A stretch of 64,000 nucleotides of DNA from Mycobacterium angelicum (lineage in GTDB: Bacteria > Actinomycetota > Actinomycetes > Mycobacteriales > Mycobacteriaceae). How positions within the stretch are numbered: position 1 is the first letter of the stretch; the number at the start of each line of letters is the position of its first letter. The stretch covers positions 1-64,000 of the forward strand of contig NZ_MVHE01000006.1 in assembly GCF_002086155.1 (NCBI RefSeq), read 5' to 3'. The notes under the pieces are model-generated. The model was given only the letters and a program-made list of their open reading frames with translations, was not told the origin of the DNA and ran no database searches. Below, piece by piece: positions 37,008-49,299 of the stretch. The translations under genes and the position numbers were made by a program.

Positions 37008-38678
37008 CTAGCGGTCGGGCGGCACTTTGAGTACCTGGCCCGGTTTGGTCACGTGGTCGGATTCGTCTTGGGTGGTCGCTGAGACGACGTACAGATTGTT
37101 CGCCGGGTCAAACGTCACACCGCGGGCGCGCACACCGACGGGCACCGTGACCGGATTGGTGGCGCCGACCGGCAGCTCGAACACGCCAGTGGTGAAAGTG
37201 TCTGCTACGAAAAGGTTTCCGGCCGTATCGACTGCCACAGCTGAGGGTTCTTTGAGTTCTGGGAAGGGCAGCGGTGCGGGAGTGGCGGTACCGGCGGCGA
37301 GTTTGAGGACCCGGCCTTTGGCACTGCCCTTGACGCTGTCGCCGATGTAGACATTGCCGGCTTTGTCGGCTGCTATCCCGCGCGGCAGATAGAGATCGGT
37401 GAACGGCAGATCAGTCGACCGAGTGTCTCCCGGGGCGAGCTTCTTGGCTCCATACCGCAGGTCATATGTGCCGGACAGGGCGCCGACCGCGTACACGATG
37501 CCGGCGGGGTCCACCGCGACAGCATCGACGGTGACGAATCCACGGAACGGCAGCCGGATCGGGCTGGCCGAACCTACCGTCCACTCCCATACATTGCGGT
37601 GGTCGCTGAGGTAAAGCTTGCCGACGGTATCGACTGCCAGGTCTTCGGCCATGCGGATATCGACACCGGGAACGTCGAGCGTGCTCGCGCTCGCCGCACC
37701 GGGGGCCAGCCGAAAGATCTGCCGCACCGTGGAGAAGCTCAGACCCGTATCGCCGGGATCGGGAATCGAGGTCAGCACGTACACGTTGCCGGCCCCGTCG
37801 GCCGCCACATTCTGCGGCACCTTGAGGCCGGGGAATGGCAGCTCGACGGGCTGGGAAGTGTAGGTGTATCGAGTCGGCGGGCTGGATTGGCGAGCCGGCC
37901 CGGCGGTGGCGGTAGTGGTGTTGGTCTGCCCCACGAGTCGGGGTATCACGACGGCGCCGCTGACGACCACGCCGACGGTGAGGACCACGGCTATCGCGAT
38001 CGCAATGTATCGCGGCCGTTTCGAGGCTGTCTGCGAGCGTGGGGCCGGCGGGAACGGGGCTGCCCTCGGATGCCATTGGGGAGCAACATGATTGATACCA
38101 GCTGGCGGCGCGGTGGGGGCCAGCCGAATTGTTTGGGTGGGCCCGTCGCGGTCGGGGGTGGCGGTGTCCGGGCTGGTCGGCCGGTTGCTCGGGGTGTAGT
38201 GCGGTGTGCTGGCCAGGGCTGTTTGCGCGGCGGCGGCAAGCTCACCGGCGCTGCGGAAGCAGGTATCCGGATTTTCGGCCAGTCCGCGGGCAATGACCTG
38301 GTCGAAGCCGACCGGGATGCCTGGTCGCTGCCGGCTCGGTGGTGCGTCGGCGCCCTCCGGCCGATTGGGGGGCGACCCGGTCAAGCATTCGTAAAGTACG
38401 GCGGCCAGCGCGCGGATGTCGGTGCGGTAAGCCGTCTCGTCGATCGCCGGTTCGGGGGAGCCGGGGCCGGTGGCGTCGGCCAGATGGGCGTAGCCGTTAG
38501 CGGACAGCAGGACGGTGGCCAGGGTGACCTCGCGGTGAGGCGCCCGCTTGCGGTAGGTCTCGTCGACCGCCGCGGCGATTTGGCCGACGATGTGCACCGC
38601 GCGCGCCGCGTCGAGCGGCCCACCCTGGGTCAGCACCGCTTTGAGAGTGGTGTGTCCGCCGGGACCCGCGGCCGTCAC
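37008..38678 (-). CDS. Pseudokinase (C-lobe only) with membrane segment and NHL beta-propeller
   Basis: A 556-residue paralogue of the two kinases upstream, but lacking the whole N-lobe: no glycine-rich loop and no ATP-binding Lys. The catalytic loop reads H48-R-E50 instead of HRD, and DFG has become DAT (68-70). The rest of the C-lobe fold persists (DIRALAAVLYECLTGSPP, then FDQVIARGLAENPD). A Pro-rich linker leads to one membrane helix (YIAIAIAVVLTVGVVVSGAVVI) and an extracytoplasmic six-bladed NHL propeller with repeats such as GIAADKAGNVYIGDS. GTG 38678 overlaps the previous stop (GTGA). It cannot phosphorylate by the normal mechanism, so a regulatory or decoy receptor role is inferred. 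Confidence 0.8.
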   Translation of the reverse strand: MTAAGPGGHTTLKAVLTQGGPLDAARAVHIVGQIAAAVDETYRKRAPHREVTLATVLLSANGYAHLADATGPGSPEPAIDETAYRTDIRALAAVLYECLTGSPPNRPEGADAPPSRQRPGIPVGFDQVIARGLAENPDTCFRSAGELAAAAQTALASTPHYTPSNRPTSPDTATPDRDGPTQTIRLAPTAPPAGINHVAPQWHPRAAPFPPAPRSQTASKRPRYIAIAIAVVLTVGVVVSGAVVIPRLVGQTNTTTATAGPARQSSPPTRYTYTSQPVELPFPGLKVPQNVAADGAGNVYVLTSIPDPGDTGLSFSTVRQIFRLAPGAASASTLDVPGVDIRMAEDLAVDTVGKLYLSDHRNVWEWTVGSASPIRLPFRGFVTVDAVAVDPAGIVYAVGALSGTYDLRYGAKKLAPGDTRSTDLPFTDLYLPRGIAADKAGNVYIGDSVKGSAKGRVLKLAAGTATPAPLPFPELKEPSAVAVDTAGNLFVADTFTTGVFELPVGATNPVTVPVGVRARGVTFDPANNLYVVSATTQDESDHVTKPGQVLKVPPDR

Positions 38679-40498
38679 TGCGAAGCCACCTTCAGTAGTC
38701 GATTGTTCTCGGTCAGATAGATATTGCCGGCGGCGTCCACCGCCATGCCGCCGAACTCCTGGCGCTCCGGTGCGAACAGCGGAATCGACGCGGCGGCGCC
38801 CAGCGGGAGTTTCACCAACCGGCCCATGAGGTCTGCATTGTCGGCGACGTAGACATTGCCGGCGGCGTCGATCGCCAGGAACTGGGCCCGGCCGAGTTGG
38901 CCGAACGGCAGCTGGGTGGGGGAGGCCGCGCCCGGGGCCAGTTTGAGCACCCGGCCCGCGTCGGCGGCATAGACGGCACCTGCGTTGTCCACCGCAACAC
39001 TTTCGTAGAGGCCGTTGCCGAACGGCAGCACGCTCGGGTCGGCGGCGCCGACGGCCAGTTCCAGTACCTGGTAGCGGCTGGCCACGTACACATTGCCGGC
39101 TGGGTCGGCGGCGACCCCGGTGGGCAGAATGCCGCTGAACGGCAGCTCGGTGGGTGCGCTGGCTCCCGCAGCCAGTTTCAGCACCCGGCCCGCTCCCGCA
39201 CGGTTCCAGTCGGTCACGAACACATCGCCGGCCGCGTTGACCGTCACCTGCTTGGGCTTGGTGAGCCCGCGGAACGGCATCTCGCTGGGTGCCGATGCGC
39301 CGGCGGCCAACTTCAGCACCCTGGGGTTCAGCGGGTCGAGGACATAGACGTTGCCGTCCTTGTCTACCGCCACACCACCGAGGCTCCCGGAGCCCACCAC
39401 CGGCAGCGGGGTCGCCTTGAGCGGCGGGAGGGCACTCGGTGTCGCCGGCAATGTGGTGGACGTGGGTTGCGGTGCTCGGCTCGTGTTGGTGGCCCGTTGG
39501 GCGGGGGCCCGGTGGCCGACGATCGCGACGATGACGGCGATACCCGCTAAGACGGCTGTCACGGCACCCACGGCGGCGATAAACGCGCCGCGCCGACGGG
39601 AACGGCCAGGACGCGCTGGTGCCGTCCGCGCGAATTGTGGTGACCAAATGCGTTCCGGCACAGCGGTATTCAGGGCGCGCTGCGCTGCGGCGGCCAGTTC
39701 GCCGGCCGTGCGGAACCGATGGTCGGGGTTCTTGGCCATGCCGCGCGCGATGACCTCGTCGAATCCCGCTGGAACCCCGGGACGTTGCTGGCTGGGGCGC
39801 GGCGGCGGGGCGGTCAAGTGCGCGGCGACCAGCGCGGGTATCTCGTCGCGGAGATAAGGCATCGACCCGGTCAGGCATTCGTGCAGCACACAAGCCAACG
39901 CGTAGATGTCGGCTCCGGGGGTGACCCGGCCGGACGCGAGTCGTTCGGGCGCCAGGTACGCGAACGAACCGATGGTCGTGCCTTCGCTGGTGAGCTTGGT
40001 GTCGGTCGCGGCGTTGGCCAACCCGAAATCCACCAGGCAGGCGAAGTCGTCATTGCCGAGCAGAATGTTGGCCGGCTTGACGTCGCGGTGAATCACCTGC
40101 TGAGCGTGGGCGGCGTCCAGCGCCCCGGCGATTTGGCGCACGATGTTCACCGCTCGGGCTGGGTCCAGCGCCCCGCCGCGATCGAGCACGCCCTGCAGGT
40201 CGGTGCCGTCGATGAGGCGCATGTCGATGTAGAGCTGCCCGTCGATCTCCCCGCAGCTGTGGATGGGCACCACGTGTGGTTCGTGCAATCGGCCGGCGGT
40301 GTGGGCCTCCCTGAACAAGCGTTCCCGAAACGCCGGGTTGTGCGAGTAGCTGCTGCTCAGCAGTTTCAACGCCACCACGCGGTTCATGGTGGTGTCCTCG
40401 GCTTGGTAAACCTCGCCGAATCCGCCGCGGCCCAGCAGCTTCAACAGCAGATACGGCCCGAACCGCGTACCGACCCGGGATCCCGGCGACTGGTTCAC
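38675..40498 (-). CDS. PknD-like Ser/Thr protein kinase with NHL beta-propeller sensor
   Basis: A 607-residue receptor kinase. The cytoplasmic kinase (about 1-275) is complete: glycine loop GRGGFGEVY, Lys45 in VALKLL, HRDVKPANIL with Asp139, VDFGLA with Asp157, and APE. A basic linker leads to a single membrane helix (FIAAVGAVTAVLAGIAVIVAIVG), then a Thr/Pro-rich stalk and a six-bladed NHL propeller outside the membrane (repeats like GVAVDKDGNVYVLD). Layout equals M. tuberculosis PknD. It starts with GTG 40498, overlapping the upstream kinase stop, and its own stop overlaps the pseudokinase start. Ligand and substrates are unknown; the two membrane/coiled-coil proteins downstream are candidate substrates. 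Confidence 0.88.
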   Translation of the reverse strand: MNQSPGSRVGTRFGPYLLLKLLGRGGFGEVYQAEDTTMNRVVALKLLSSSYSHNPAFRERLFREAHTAGRLHEPHVVPIHSCGEIDGQLYIDMRLIDGTDLQGVLDRGGALDPARAVNIVRQIAGALDAAHAQQVIHRDVKPANILLGNDDFACLVDFGLANAATDTKLTSEGTTIGSFAYLAPERLASGRVTPGADIYALACVLHECLTGSMPYLRDEIPALVAAHLTAPPPRPSQQRPGVPAGFDEVIARGMAKNPDHRFRTAGELAAAAQRALNTAVPERIWSPQFARTAPARPGRSRRRGAFIAAVGAVTAVLAGIAVIVAIVGHRAPAQRATNTSRAPQPTSTTLPATPSALPPLKATPLPVVGSGSLGGVAVDKDGNVYVLDPLNPRVLKLAAGASAPSEMPFRGLTKPKQVTVNAAGDVFVTDWNRAGAGRVLKLAAGASAPTELPFSGILPTGVAADPAGNVYVASRYQVLELAVGAADPSVLPFGNGLYESVAVDNAGAVYAADAGRVLKLAPGAASPTQLPFGQLGRAQFLAIDAAGNVYVADNADLMGRLVKLPLGAAASIPLFAPERQEFGGMAVDAAGNIYLTENNRLLKVASQ

Positions 40499-42414
40499 GA
40501 GGCCGCCCCCAATTCCAGCACCTTGCCTGTCGCGCACTTGTCGACGCGTTGGCAGTCGACGACAAAGATGTCGCCGTCCTGGTCGACTGCCACACCGAAC
40601 GGGTAGTTGAGCCCGGGGAAATTTAAGTCGCCGGCGGTGGTCGCGCCCGCGGGCAGTTTCAACAGCCGATGCTTGTTGGGGTCCGAGACGTAGACGTTCT
40701 TGTCCTTGTCCACCGCGACGCCATAGGGGCGATCGAGTCCCGCGAACGGCAACTCGGTGGGGGTGTCGGCTCCAGCGGATAACTTCAGCACCCGCCGCTC
40801 GTCGGAGTCGACGATGTAGAGAGCGCCGTCGTCGTCCACCGCCACGGCCGCAGGCGAACTCAAAGCAGTGGTAGGCATCAACCGGGTTGGGCTCGTCGCG
40901 CCGGCGGCGAGCTTGAGCACCTGCTTCGACCCCTGGTCGGCGACGAAGAGGCTGCCGTCCTTGCCCACCGCCACGCCGACCGGATTGCCCAGATGGCCGA
41001 ACGGCACCAGCGAGGGACCCCGCGCACCCGGCGCCAGCTTCCACACGCCGGGCGCGTGAGTGTCTGCCGCGTACACATTGCCTGCCCCGTCCACCGCCAC
41101 CCCGAAGGCGTAGATCTCCCCGAACGGGAGCTCGGTTGTGGTCGTTTGGCCCGGAACCAGTTTCAGGATCTGGCCTTCGGGGACCTGCACCCCCAGCTCG
41201 GCGGCGTAGACGGTGCCGGCAGCGTCCACTGCTACGCCGCGGGCCTCCGTCAACGCGGGGAACGGCAGTGTGGTGGGGGTCGTCGACGACGGGCGCGGCT
41301 TGCTCGTCGCCGGATGCGGGGCTGAGCCGGGCCACGGGACCACCCAGATCGCCAGGACCGCCGCGACGGCCGCGACGAGAGTGATCGCGGTGACGGTGAT
41401 CACGGTGCGGCGCCGGGATTTCGCCCGTCGGGGGGGCAGGTAGGGGAGGGGCGGAGTCAGGGTTGGCGCTTGAGTGGGCCCGAGCGGGTGCGGCGGATGC
41501 TGCCAGGGTGCCGTAATCGGCGCGTACTGCGGCTGCCGAGGCGGACCGGCTCCCAGGGCGCGCTCGGCGGCGGCCGCCAGTTCGCCGGCGCTGCGGTAGC
41601 GGGCGTCGGGGTTTTTGGCCAGGCCGCGCGCGATGACTTCGTCGAATCCCGGCGGAACTTCGGGCCGCTGCTGGCTGGGCAGCGGGATCGGCGCGGAGAT
41701 GTGCGCGTTCATCAGCTCATGCAGATCGCGGTGCTGGGCGTACGGCGGCTGGCCGGTGAGGAATTCGTAGAGCACGCAGGCAAGCGCGTAGACGTCGCAG
41801 CGGTGATCCACCGGGGCATTGGTGAGTCGTTCCGGGGCGACATAGTCGAAGGTGCCGACGGCGCTGCCGGGCTTGGTGAGCCGAGCGTCGCCCGCCGCGT
41901 TGGCCAGCCCGAAGTCGACCAGGCTCGCGAAGTCGTCGCCCGCGACCAGGATGTTGGCGGGTTTGACGTCGCGATGAATCACCCTCTCGGCGTGGGCGGC
42001 ATCCAGAGCCGCGGCGACCTGGCGGACGATGGTCACCGCCCGGGCCGGCTCCAGCCTGCCCTCGCGTTGCAGCACCGTCTCAAGGTCGACGCCGCGCACC
42101 AGGCGCATGTCGATGTAGACCTGACCGTCGATCTCGCCGCAGCGGTGGATGGGCAGCACGTGCGGTTCGCGCAGCCGCCCGGCGGTGTGAGCCTCGCGGA
42201 ATAGCCGTTCGCGGAACACGGGGTTCTGGGAAAAAGTGCTGCCCAGCAACTTCAGCGCCACGGTGCGGTTCATGGTGGTGTCTTCGGCTTCATACACCTC
42301 GCCGAATCCGCCGCTGCCCAAGAGCCGGACGAGCCGATAGGGCCCGAACAGCGAACCCACCCGAGCATCGGCTGGTTGGCTGACCGCCGAGTCCTCGACC
42401 ACACCCACCCCCAA
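40495..42414 (-). CDS. PknD-like Ser/Thr protein kinase with NHL beta-propeller, first gene of the operon
   Basis: A 639-residue receptor kinase. G-loop at 33-41 (GSGGFGEVY), Lys55 in VALKLL, HRD Asp149, DFG Asp167 and APE are all present, so the kinase should be active. A Pro-rich juxtamembrane stretch and basic RRAKSRRR precede the membrane helix (VITVTAITLVAAVAAVLAIWVV, about 337-358). The outside part is an NHL propeller with repeats such as GVAVDGAGNVYAADT and a final blade carrying two cysteines (DCQRVDKC). The longest frame starts with TTG 42414; GTG 42408 and GTG 42402 are equally possible. Its stop overlaps the next kinase start by GTGA. Promoter is expected in the 91-bp gap to the divergent SRPBCC gene. 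Confidence 0.88.
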   Translation of the reverse strand: MGVGVVEDSAVSQPADARVGSLFGPYRLVRLLGSGGFGEVYEAEDTTMNRTVALKLLGSTFSQNPVFRERLFREAHTAGRLREPHVLPIHRCGEIDGQVYIDMRLVRGVDLETVLQREGRLEPARAVTIVRQVAAALDAAHAERVIHRDVKPANILVAGDDFASLVDFGLANAAGDARLTKPGSAVGTFDYVAPERLTNAPVDHRCDVYALACVLYEFLTGQPPYAQHRDLHELMNAHISAPIPLPSQQRPEVPPGFDEVIARGLAKNPDARYRSAGELAAAAERALGAGPPRQPQYAPITAPWQHPPHPLGPTQAPTLTPPLPYLPPRRAKSRRRTVITVTAITLVAAVAAVLAIWVVPWPGSAPHPATSKPRPSSTTPTTLPFPALTEARGVAVDAAGTVYAAELGVQVPEGQILKLVPGQTTTTELPFGEIYAFGVAVDGAGNVYAADTHAPGVWKLAPGARGPSLVPFGHLGNPVGVAVGKDGSLFVADQGSKQVLKLAAGATSPTRLMPTTALSSPAAVAVDDDGALYIVDSDERRVLKLSAGADTPTELPFAGLDRPYGVAVDKDKNVYVSDPNKHRLLKLPAGATTAGDLNFPGLNYPFGVAVDQDGDIFVVDCQRVDKCATGKVLELGAAS

Positions 42415-42505
42415 TTGACGCTTGCCGCCGAGCGTAACCCGGCGGCTTGGCTTCGCCGCCGGCCAGAGATCGCTGTTGTGCGACGCCGCCGGTTAGGCTC
42501 AGCCA

Positions 42506-42937
42506 ATGGCTTCCGTTGAGATGAGCTCCGACGTACCGATGAGCCCCCAGGACATGTGGGACCACGTGTCGGACCTGTCGGAGTTGGGCGAATGGCTCGT
42601 GATGCACGAGGGCTGGCGCAGTGAGCTGCCCGACGAGATCAACGAAGGAACCGAAATCGTCGGCGTGGCAAGGTCCAAGGGGTTGCGCAACAGGGTGACC
42701 TGGACCGTCACCAAGTGGGACCCCCCGCACGAGATGGCGATGTCGGGCAACGGCAAGGGCGGAGCGAAGTACGGCGTGACGGTCACCGTGACGGCGAACG
42801 AAGACGGGTCCACCATGGGTTTGCGCCTCGAGCTGGGCGGGCGGGCGCTGTTCGGTCCCGTCGGTTCGGCCGCGGCACGTGCCGTCAAGGGCGACGTGGA
42901 AAAGTCGCTGAAGTTGTTCGTCGAGCGCTACGCGTAG
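42506..42937 (+). CDS. SRPBCC (START-like) family protein, Rv1546-like
   Basis: A 143-residue small-ligand-binding helix-grip protein: N-terminal strand-helix [26 protein letters not shown], antiparallel strands, and the long C-terminal helix [22 protein letters not shown]. The family binds hydrophobic ligands such as lipids or polyketides. It is the conserved neighbour of dnaE1 in mycobacteria and marks the right edge of the accessory kinase island. Confidence 0.82.
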   Translation: MASVEMSSDVPMSPQDMWDHVSDLSELGEWLVMHEGWRSELPDEINEGTEIVGVARSKGLRNRVTWTVTKWDPPHEMAMSGNGKGGAKYGVTVTVTANEDGSTMGLRLELGGRALFGPVGSAAARAVKGDVEKSLKLFVERYA

Positions 42938-42943
42938 AGACCA

Positions 42944-43148
42944 TTGGCTTCGCACCAAGCGACCGCGGTTGCCCAGCGGTTCGTTCAAGCTTTCTCAGCC
43001 GCTGACCTCGACGCGATGGAACAGTTGCTCGCTGCCGATGTCACCGCACAACTAGGCGGCCCACCTGCTGCGAATCTCGGACGGCAATATCGCCGAGTGG
43101 TGGATGGTGGATGCGAAACCCGCTGAGAGTGCGCGGTTCTGGAGCTGA
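42944..43148 (+). pseudogene. Remnant of a SnoaL/NTF2-like gene with internal deletion and frameshift
   Basis: From TTG 42944 the frame encodes the start of a SnoaL-like domain (VAQRFVQAFSAADLDAMEQLLAADVTAQ). From about 43065 a different frame continues as a typical C-terminal end (LLRISDGNIAEWWMVDAKPA) and stops at 43148. Only about 65 of the usual 120-130 residues remain and the two halves are out of frame, so the gene is broken by a deletion. It starts 6 bp after the SRPBCC gene. Confidence 0.7.
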
Positions 43149-43246
43149 GTCCAAAAACCTGTAAGGCCCCCTGGCCAGATTCGGCCGAGACACACTTCGC
43201 GACACGCCCAACCTGTGTCGGTGCTCGGTCATAGACTGGCGTCCCT

Positions 43247-46798
<3,552 letters not shown>

Positions 46799-46799
46799 G

Positions 46800-47156
46800 C
46801 TAGCCGGCTTCCAGCCGCGCACGAACTGCCGCCATGCGCTCGGCCAGTGCGGTCTCGTCGATGACGTCTCGGGCGATGAGGGAATGCGCCAGCGCAATCA
46901 GCTGAGTCTCGGGATACGGCAGGTTTGCATACACCCCTTCGGCAAGACGGTCCTCGTCTTGCCGGCGCGTCAGCGGCAATAGCGCTGTTCCTGCCCTGTC
47001 GAGCGCCTCGCACATCCCTTCGAGGCTGGACTTCCAGGGTGGTACCGGATTCGTCACGCCATACTTCTCAGCCACCTGCGGCCAGGCCTGTCCGCCTTCG
47101 GCAATGCGCGCCAACGTTTGCACAGTGGTCTCGGTGATGTCGACCTCGGGTGGCAT
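46800..47156 (-). CDS. Nitrile hydratase/thiocyanate hydrolase accessory or beta-N-like protein
   Basis: A 118-residue protein resembling the N-terminal helical part of nitrile hydratase beta and the P14K/SCN-hydrolase accessory family: PPWKSSLEGMCEALDR and LIALAHSLIARDVIDETALAERMAAVRARLEAG. Such proteins help insert cobalt into the alpha-type subunit. It follows the metal subunit gene by 10 bp on the same strand and converges on dnaE1. Confidence 0.68.
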   Translation of the reverse strand: MPPEVDITETTVQTLARIAEGGQAWPQVAEKYGVTNPVPPWKSSLEGMCEALDRAGTALLPLTRRQDEDRLAEGVYANLPYPETQLIALAHSLIARDVIDETALAERMAAVRARLEAG

Positions 47157-47166
47157 CCGTTGGCCC

Positions 47167-47883
47167 TCAGTAGTTTTCGGCCGGGCGGACCGCGGGATGC
47201 ACCGGCCGGTCCGCGTTGGATGTCACCCCAGGCTTGGGCAGAGCGACACCGATCATGCAGTCACGGGTCACGATCTCGGCGAGCCGCTCCTCGCTCCAGC
47301 CGTCTGTCCCTTCCGGCCGGACCGGCAGGACGAGGAACCTGTGTTTGGAATTGGAGTCTTCGACGCGGATCTCGACGCTGTCCGGCAGGTACAGGCCGAA
47401 CTCGGCGAGCACTTGGCGCGGCCAGCGCACGATGCGGCGCCGGTAGTTCGGCGTCCGGTACCACTCGGGCGAGTTTCCCAGCAGCGGCCGGGGATAGCAG
47501 GAGCACAGCGTGCACACGATCACGTGATGCAGCGTCGGAGTGTCCTCGAGCACGTGCAGTGCGGTGAAGTCGCTCGGCGTTCCGAAGCCGGTGGGATGTA
47601 ACCAGTCGATTCCCACCTCACGGCTGGCGGCGATCGCGTCATCGAGGGCCAGCTTCTTGAAGTCCGGATCGACCCAGGCCTTGGCGACGAACCGGGCGCC
47701 CGGCGCCGGTCCGATCTGCTCGACGAACTCGGTGTAGTGGCGATGATCTTCGGCGGTAAAGAGGCCCTTCTCGATCGCCAACTCGCGCAACGCGATTTCC
47801 AGCACCTCGAAGTCGGTCACTTCCTCAACCATCGGTGCCCCGTGGCGTTCAGCCACCTGGCCGGCCTCGCCGTCGTGTGTCAT
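47167..47883 (-). CDS. Cobalt-type nitrile hydratase alpha / thiocyanate hydrolase gamma subunit
   Basis: The 238-residue subunit carries the metal claw C124-TLC-S-C129 in VIVCTLCSCYPRPLLG. Thr after the first Cys marks the cobalt type, and the Cys residues are normally oxidised after synthesis. Downstream, PEWYRTPNYRRRIVRWPRQVLAEFG matches the family; its wording and length (243 in classical SCN hydrolase gamma, as recalled) lean to thiocyanate hydrolase or a broad NHase-like enzyme. The ATG follows the beta-type stop with no gap. Product: hydration of nitriles to amides, or thiocyanate to carbonyl sulphide and ammonia. Confidence 0.85.
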   Translation of the reverse strand: MTHDGEAGQVAERHGAPMVEEVTDFEVLEIALRELAIEKGLFTAEDHRHYTEFVEQIGPAPGARFVAKAWVDPDFKKLALDDAIAASREVGIDWLHPTGFGTPSDFTALHVLEDTPTLHHVIVCTLCSCYPRPLLGNSPEWYRTPNYRRRIVRWPRQVLAEFGLYLPDSVEIRVEDSNSKHRFLVLPVRPEGTDGWSEERLAEIVTRDCMIGVALPKPGVTSNADRPVHPAVRPAENY

Positions 47884-48717
47884 CTAGTTATCCCGATCAT
47901 CTAGTGGCTGCAGCCAACGTTCCGATATCTCCGCTTGCAGCGTGTCGTTCGGGCTGCCCTGGTAGGGCTCCCACAGGTCGGCCATCTTGAACCGCACAAT
48001 GTAGAACCACTCCGGAGCTTGGTCCTCGCGGTCGAACGCCTCGTCTTCGGCCGCCAAACTCTCATACGTCACTTTGACCACCGTGCCCGGCTTACCGCGC
48101 AGGTATTCCTGGGTGCGCGTGTAAAAGATGGTGGGCAGATCGCGCACCAGCACCGGGTCGCCGACCGCGAATCTGGCGGCGCCGGCCATTCCCGCGAAAC
48201 ATTGCGGATCTCCCTTGCCGAGGGCATCGAGGTGATGCTCGTTCCTCGGGACCGCCTCCGCGTCACCGGCCGAGCGCGGCATGGGTTCCAGTGGTGTCTT
48301 GCCGGCGTCAGCGCGTGCGCGTACCTCGCTTGCTCGCTCGATCAACTCACCAAGGGTGATGTGGCGCTTGTCGATTAGGCAGCGCGCCGCTGCCAGTACC
48401 CAGCGGCCGTAGTAGGGGAAGCCGAGATACTGCATCCGCCCGACGTCGACGTTGCCCAGCCTTCTGCGCTCCTCCGACGTCCAGATGCCGCGCCAGCCGA
48501 GGACCTCACACGTCACAAACGTGTCAAGCTCCCACTGCTCCTCTTCCTTCTCCTCGTATGTTGCCGGGGCGTCCGGTTCACCACCGACGTCGTGCGAGGT
48601 CTTCATGAAGGCGCGAAAGAGGTCATGACTCAGCTCATCGGGATAGGCCCAGTCGTGGAACCGATGACTCGCTATGCGCAACTGGCTGACCAGGTCGCCC
48701 ATCACAGAGTTCGCCAT
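47884..48717 (-). CDS. Fused nitrile hydratase beta-type / thiocyanate hydrolase alpha-beta subunit
   Basis: A 277-residue protein. The N-terminal half has the helical beta-N domain (FHDWAYPDELSHDLFRAFMKTS, WELDTFVTCEVLGWRGIWTSEER, YYGRWVLAAARCLID). The C-terminal half (from about 190) has the SH3-like beta domain with FAVGDPVLVRDLP, HTRTQEYLRGKPG-type YTRTQEYLRGKPGTVVKV and LWEPYQG. In SCN hydrolase these halves are separate subunits; here they are one chain. ATG 48717 is chosen with GAGGG about 9 bases upstream. First gene of a three-gene operon. Confidence 0.82.
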   Translation of the reverse strand: MANSVMGDLVSQLRIASHRFHDWAYPDELSHDLFRAFMKTSHDVGGEPDAPATYEEKEEEQWELDTFVTCEVLGWRGIWTSEERRRLGNVDVGRMQYLGFPYYGRWVLAAARCLIDKRHITLGELIERASEVRARADAGKTPLEPMPRSAGDAEAVPRNEHHLDALGKGDPQCFAGMAGAARFAVGDPVLVRDLPTIFYTRTQEYLRGKPGTVVKVTYESLAAEDEAFDREDQAPEWFYIVRFKMADLWEPYQGSPNDTLQAEISERWLQPLDDRDN

Positions 48718-48844
48718 GGATACCAACCCTCAAATCAGAAGTGAGAGTGCTCGATTCAGTCACCGTAGCACCGACCGTGCACGGCGTCGAAGCGCTCGAA
48801 CGGTGACCGCAATCGGCCCCGGCGTCATCGCCGCGTCGGCAACA

Positions 48845-49285
48845 TTATGCACGGTCGATCCGGACGATGACGCTGTCGCGCCAAACCCCGCGATCACGCG
48901 CGCGCCGCAGCTTTTCCCGAAACGGCAAATCCCGGTGGACATTGGTCACGCCCGGAATCTTGAGCAGCGGCACGATGTTCCACTGCCAGCCATATCGCTT
49001 GTGCAGCACGCGGTTGGCTCGCTCGGCCTCTGCACCGGACAGCACAGTGGCCCGTCCGGCCATCGTCGGCGCTCCTGGCCGCACCCGGCCCCGGTAGTCG
49101 CACGCGGCGAGTTCAACCTCGGGCCGGGCGGTCAGTCGCTTGGTCTTGGGACCGACCTTGGTGCGGAATAGCAACGCGTCGCCGTCGAAAGCGAACCAGA
49201 TGGGGGTGTCGATGGGCGTGCCGTCGCGGCGAAAAGTTCGCAGCACCGCGTACTGGGCGCTTTCCAGCGCATGAAGTGTGTGCAT
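48845..49285 (-). CDS. PPOX-class F420/FMN-dependent oxidoreductase
   Basis: A 146-residue split-barrel protein of the PPOX superfamily: VLRTFRRDGTPIDTPIWFAFDGDALLFRT, then TKRLTARPEVELAACDYRG. Similar mycobacterial proteins use F420 and reduce quinones or other small compounds. It is divergent from a MerR gene, with a 22-bp dyad in the 47-bp gap, so it is the likely MerR target. Confidence 0.82.
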   Translation of the reverse strand: MHTLHALESAQYAVLRTFRRDGTPIDTPIWFAFDGDALLFRTKVGPKTKRLTARPEVELAACDYRGRVRPGAPTMAGRATVLSGAEAERANRVLHKRYGWQWNIVPLLKIPGVTNVHRDLPFREKLRRARDRGVWRDSVIVRIDRA

Positions 49286-49299
49286 GACACTCAGTTAAC

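Noticed and set aside
38679..39893. Longer form of the pseudokinase (961 residues)
   Set aside because: The extension is another-frame reading of the upstream kinase-NHL gene and does not restore an N-lobe; GTG 38678 matches the operon's GTGA junctions.
40499..41335. Longer form of the second kinase (886 residues)
   Set aside because: The extension is a frame-shifted reading of the first kinase's propeller; the fold starts at GTG 40498.
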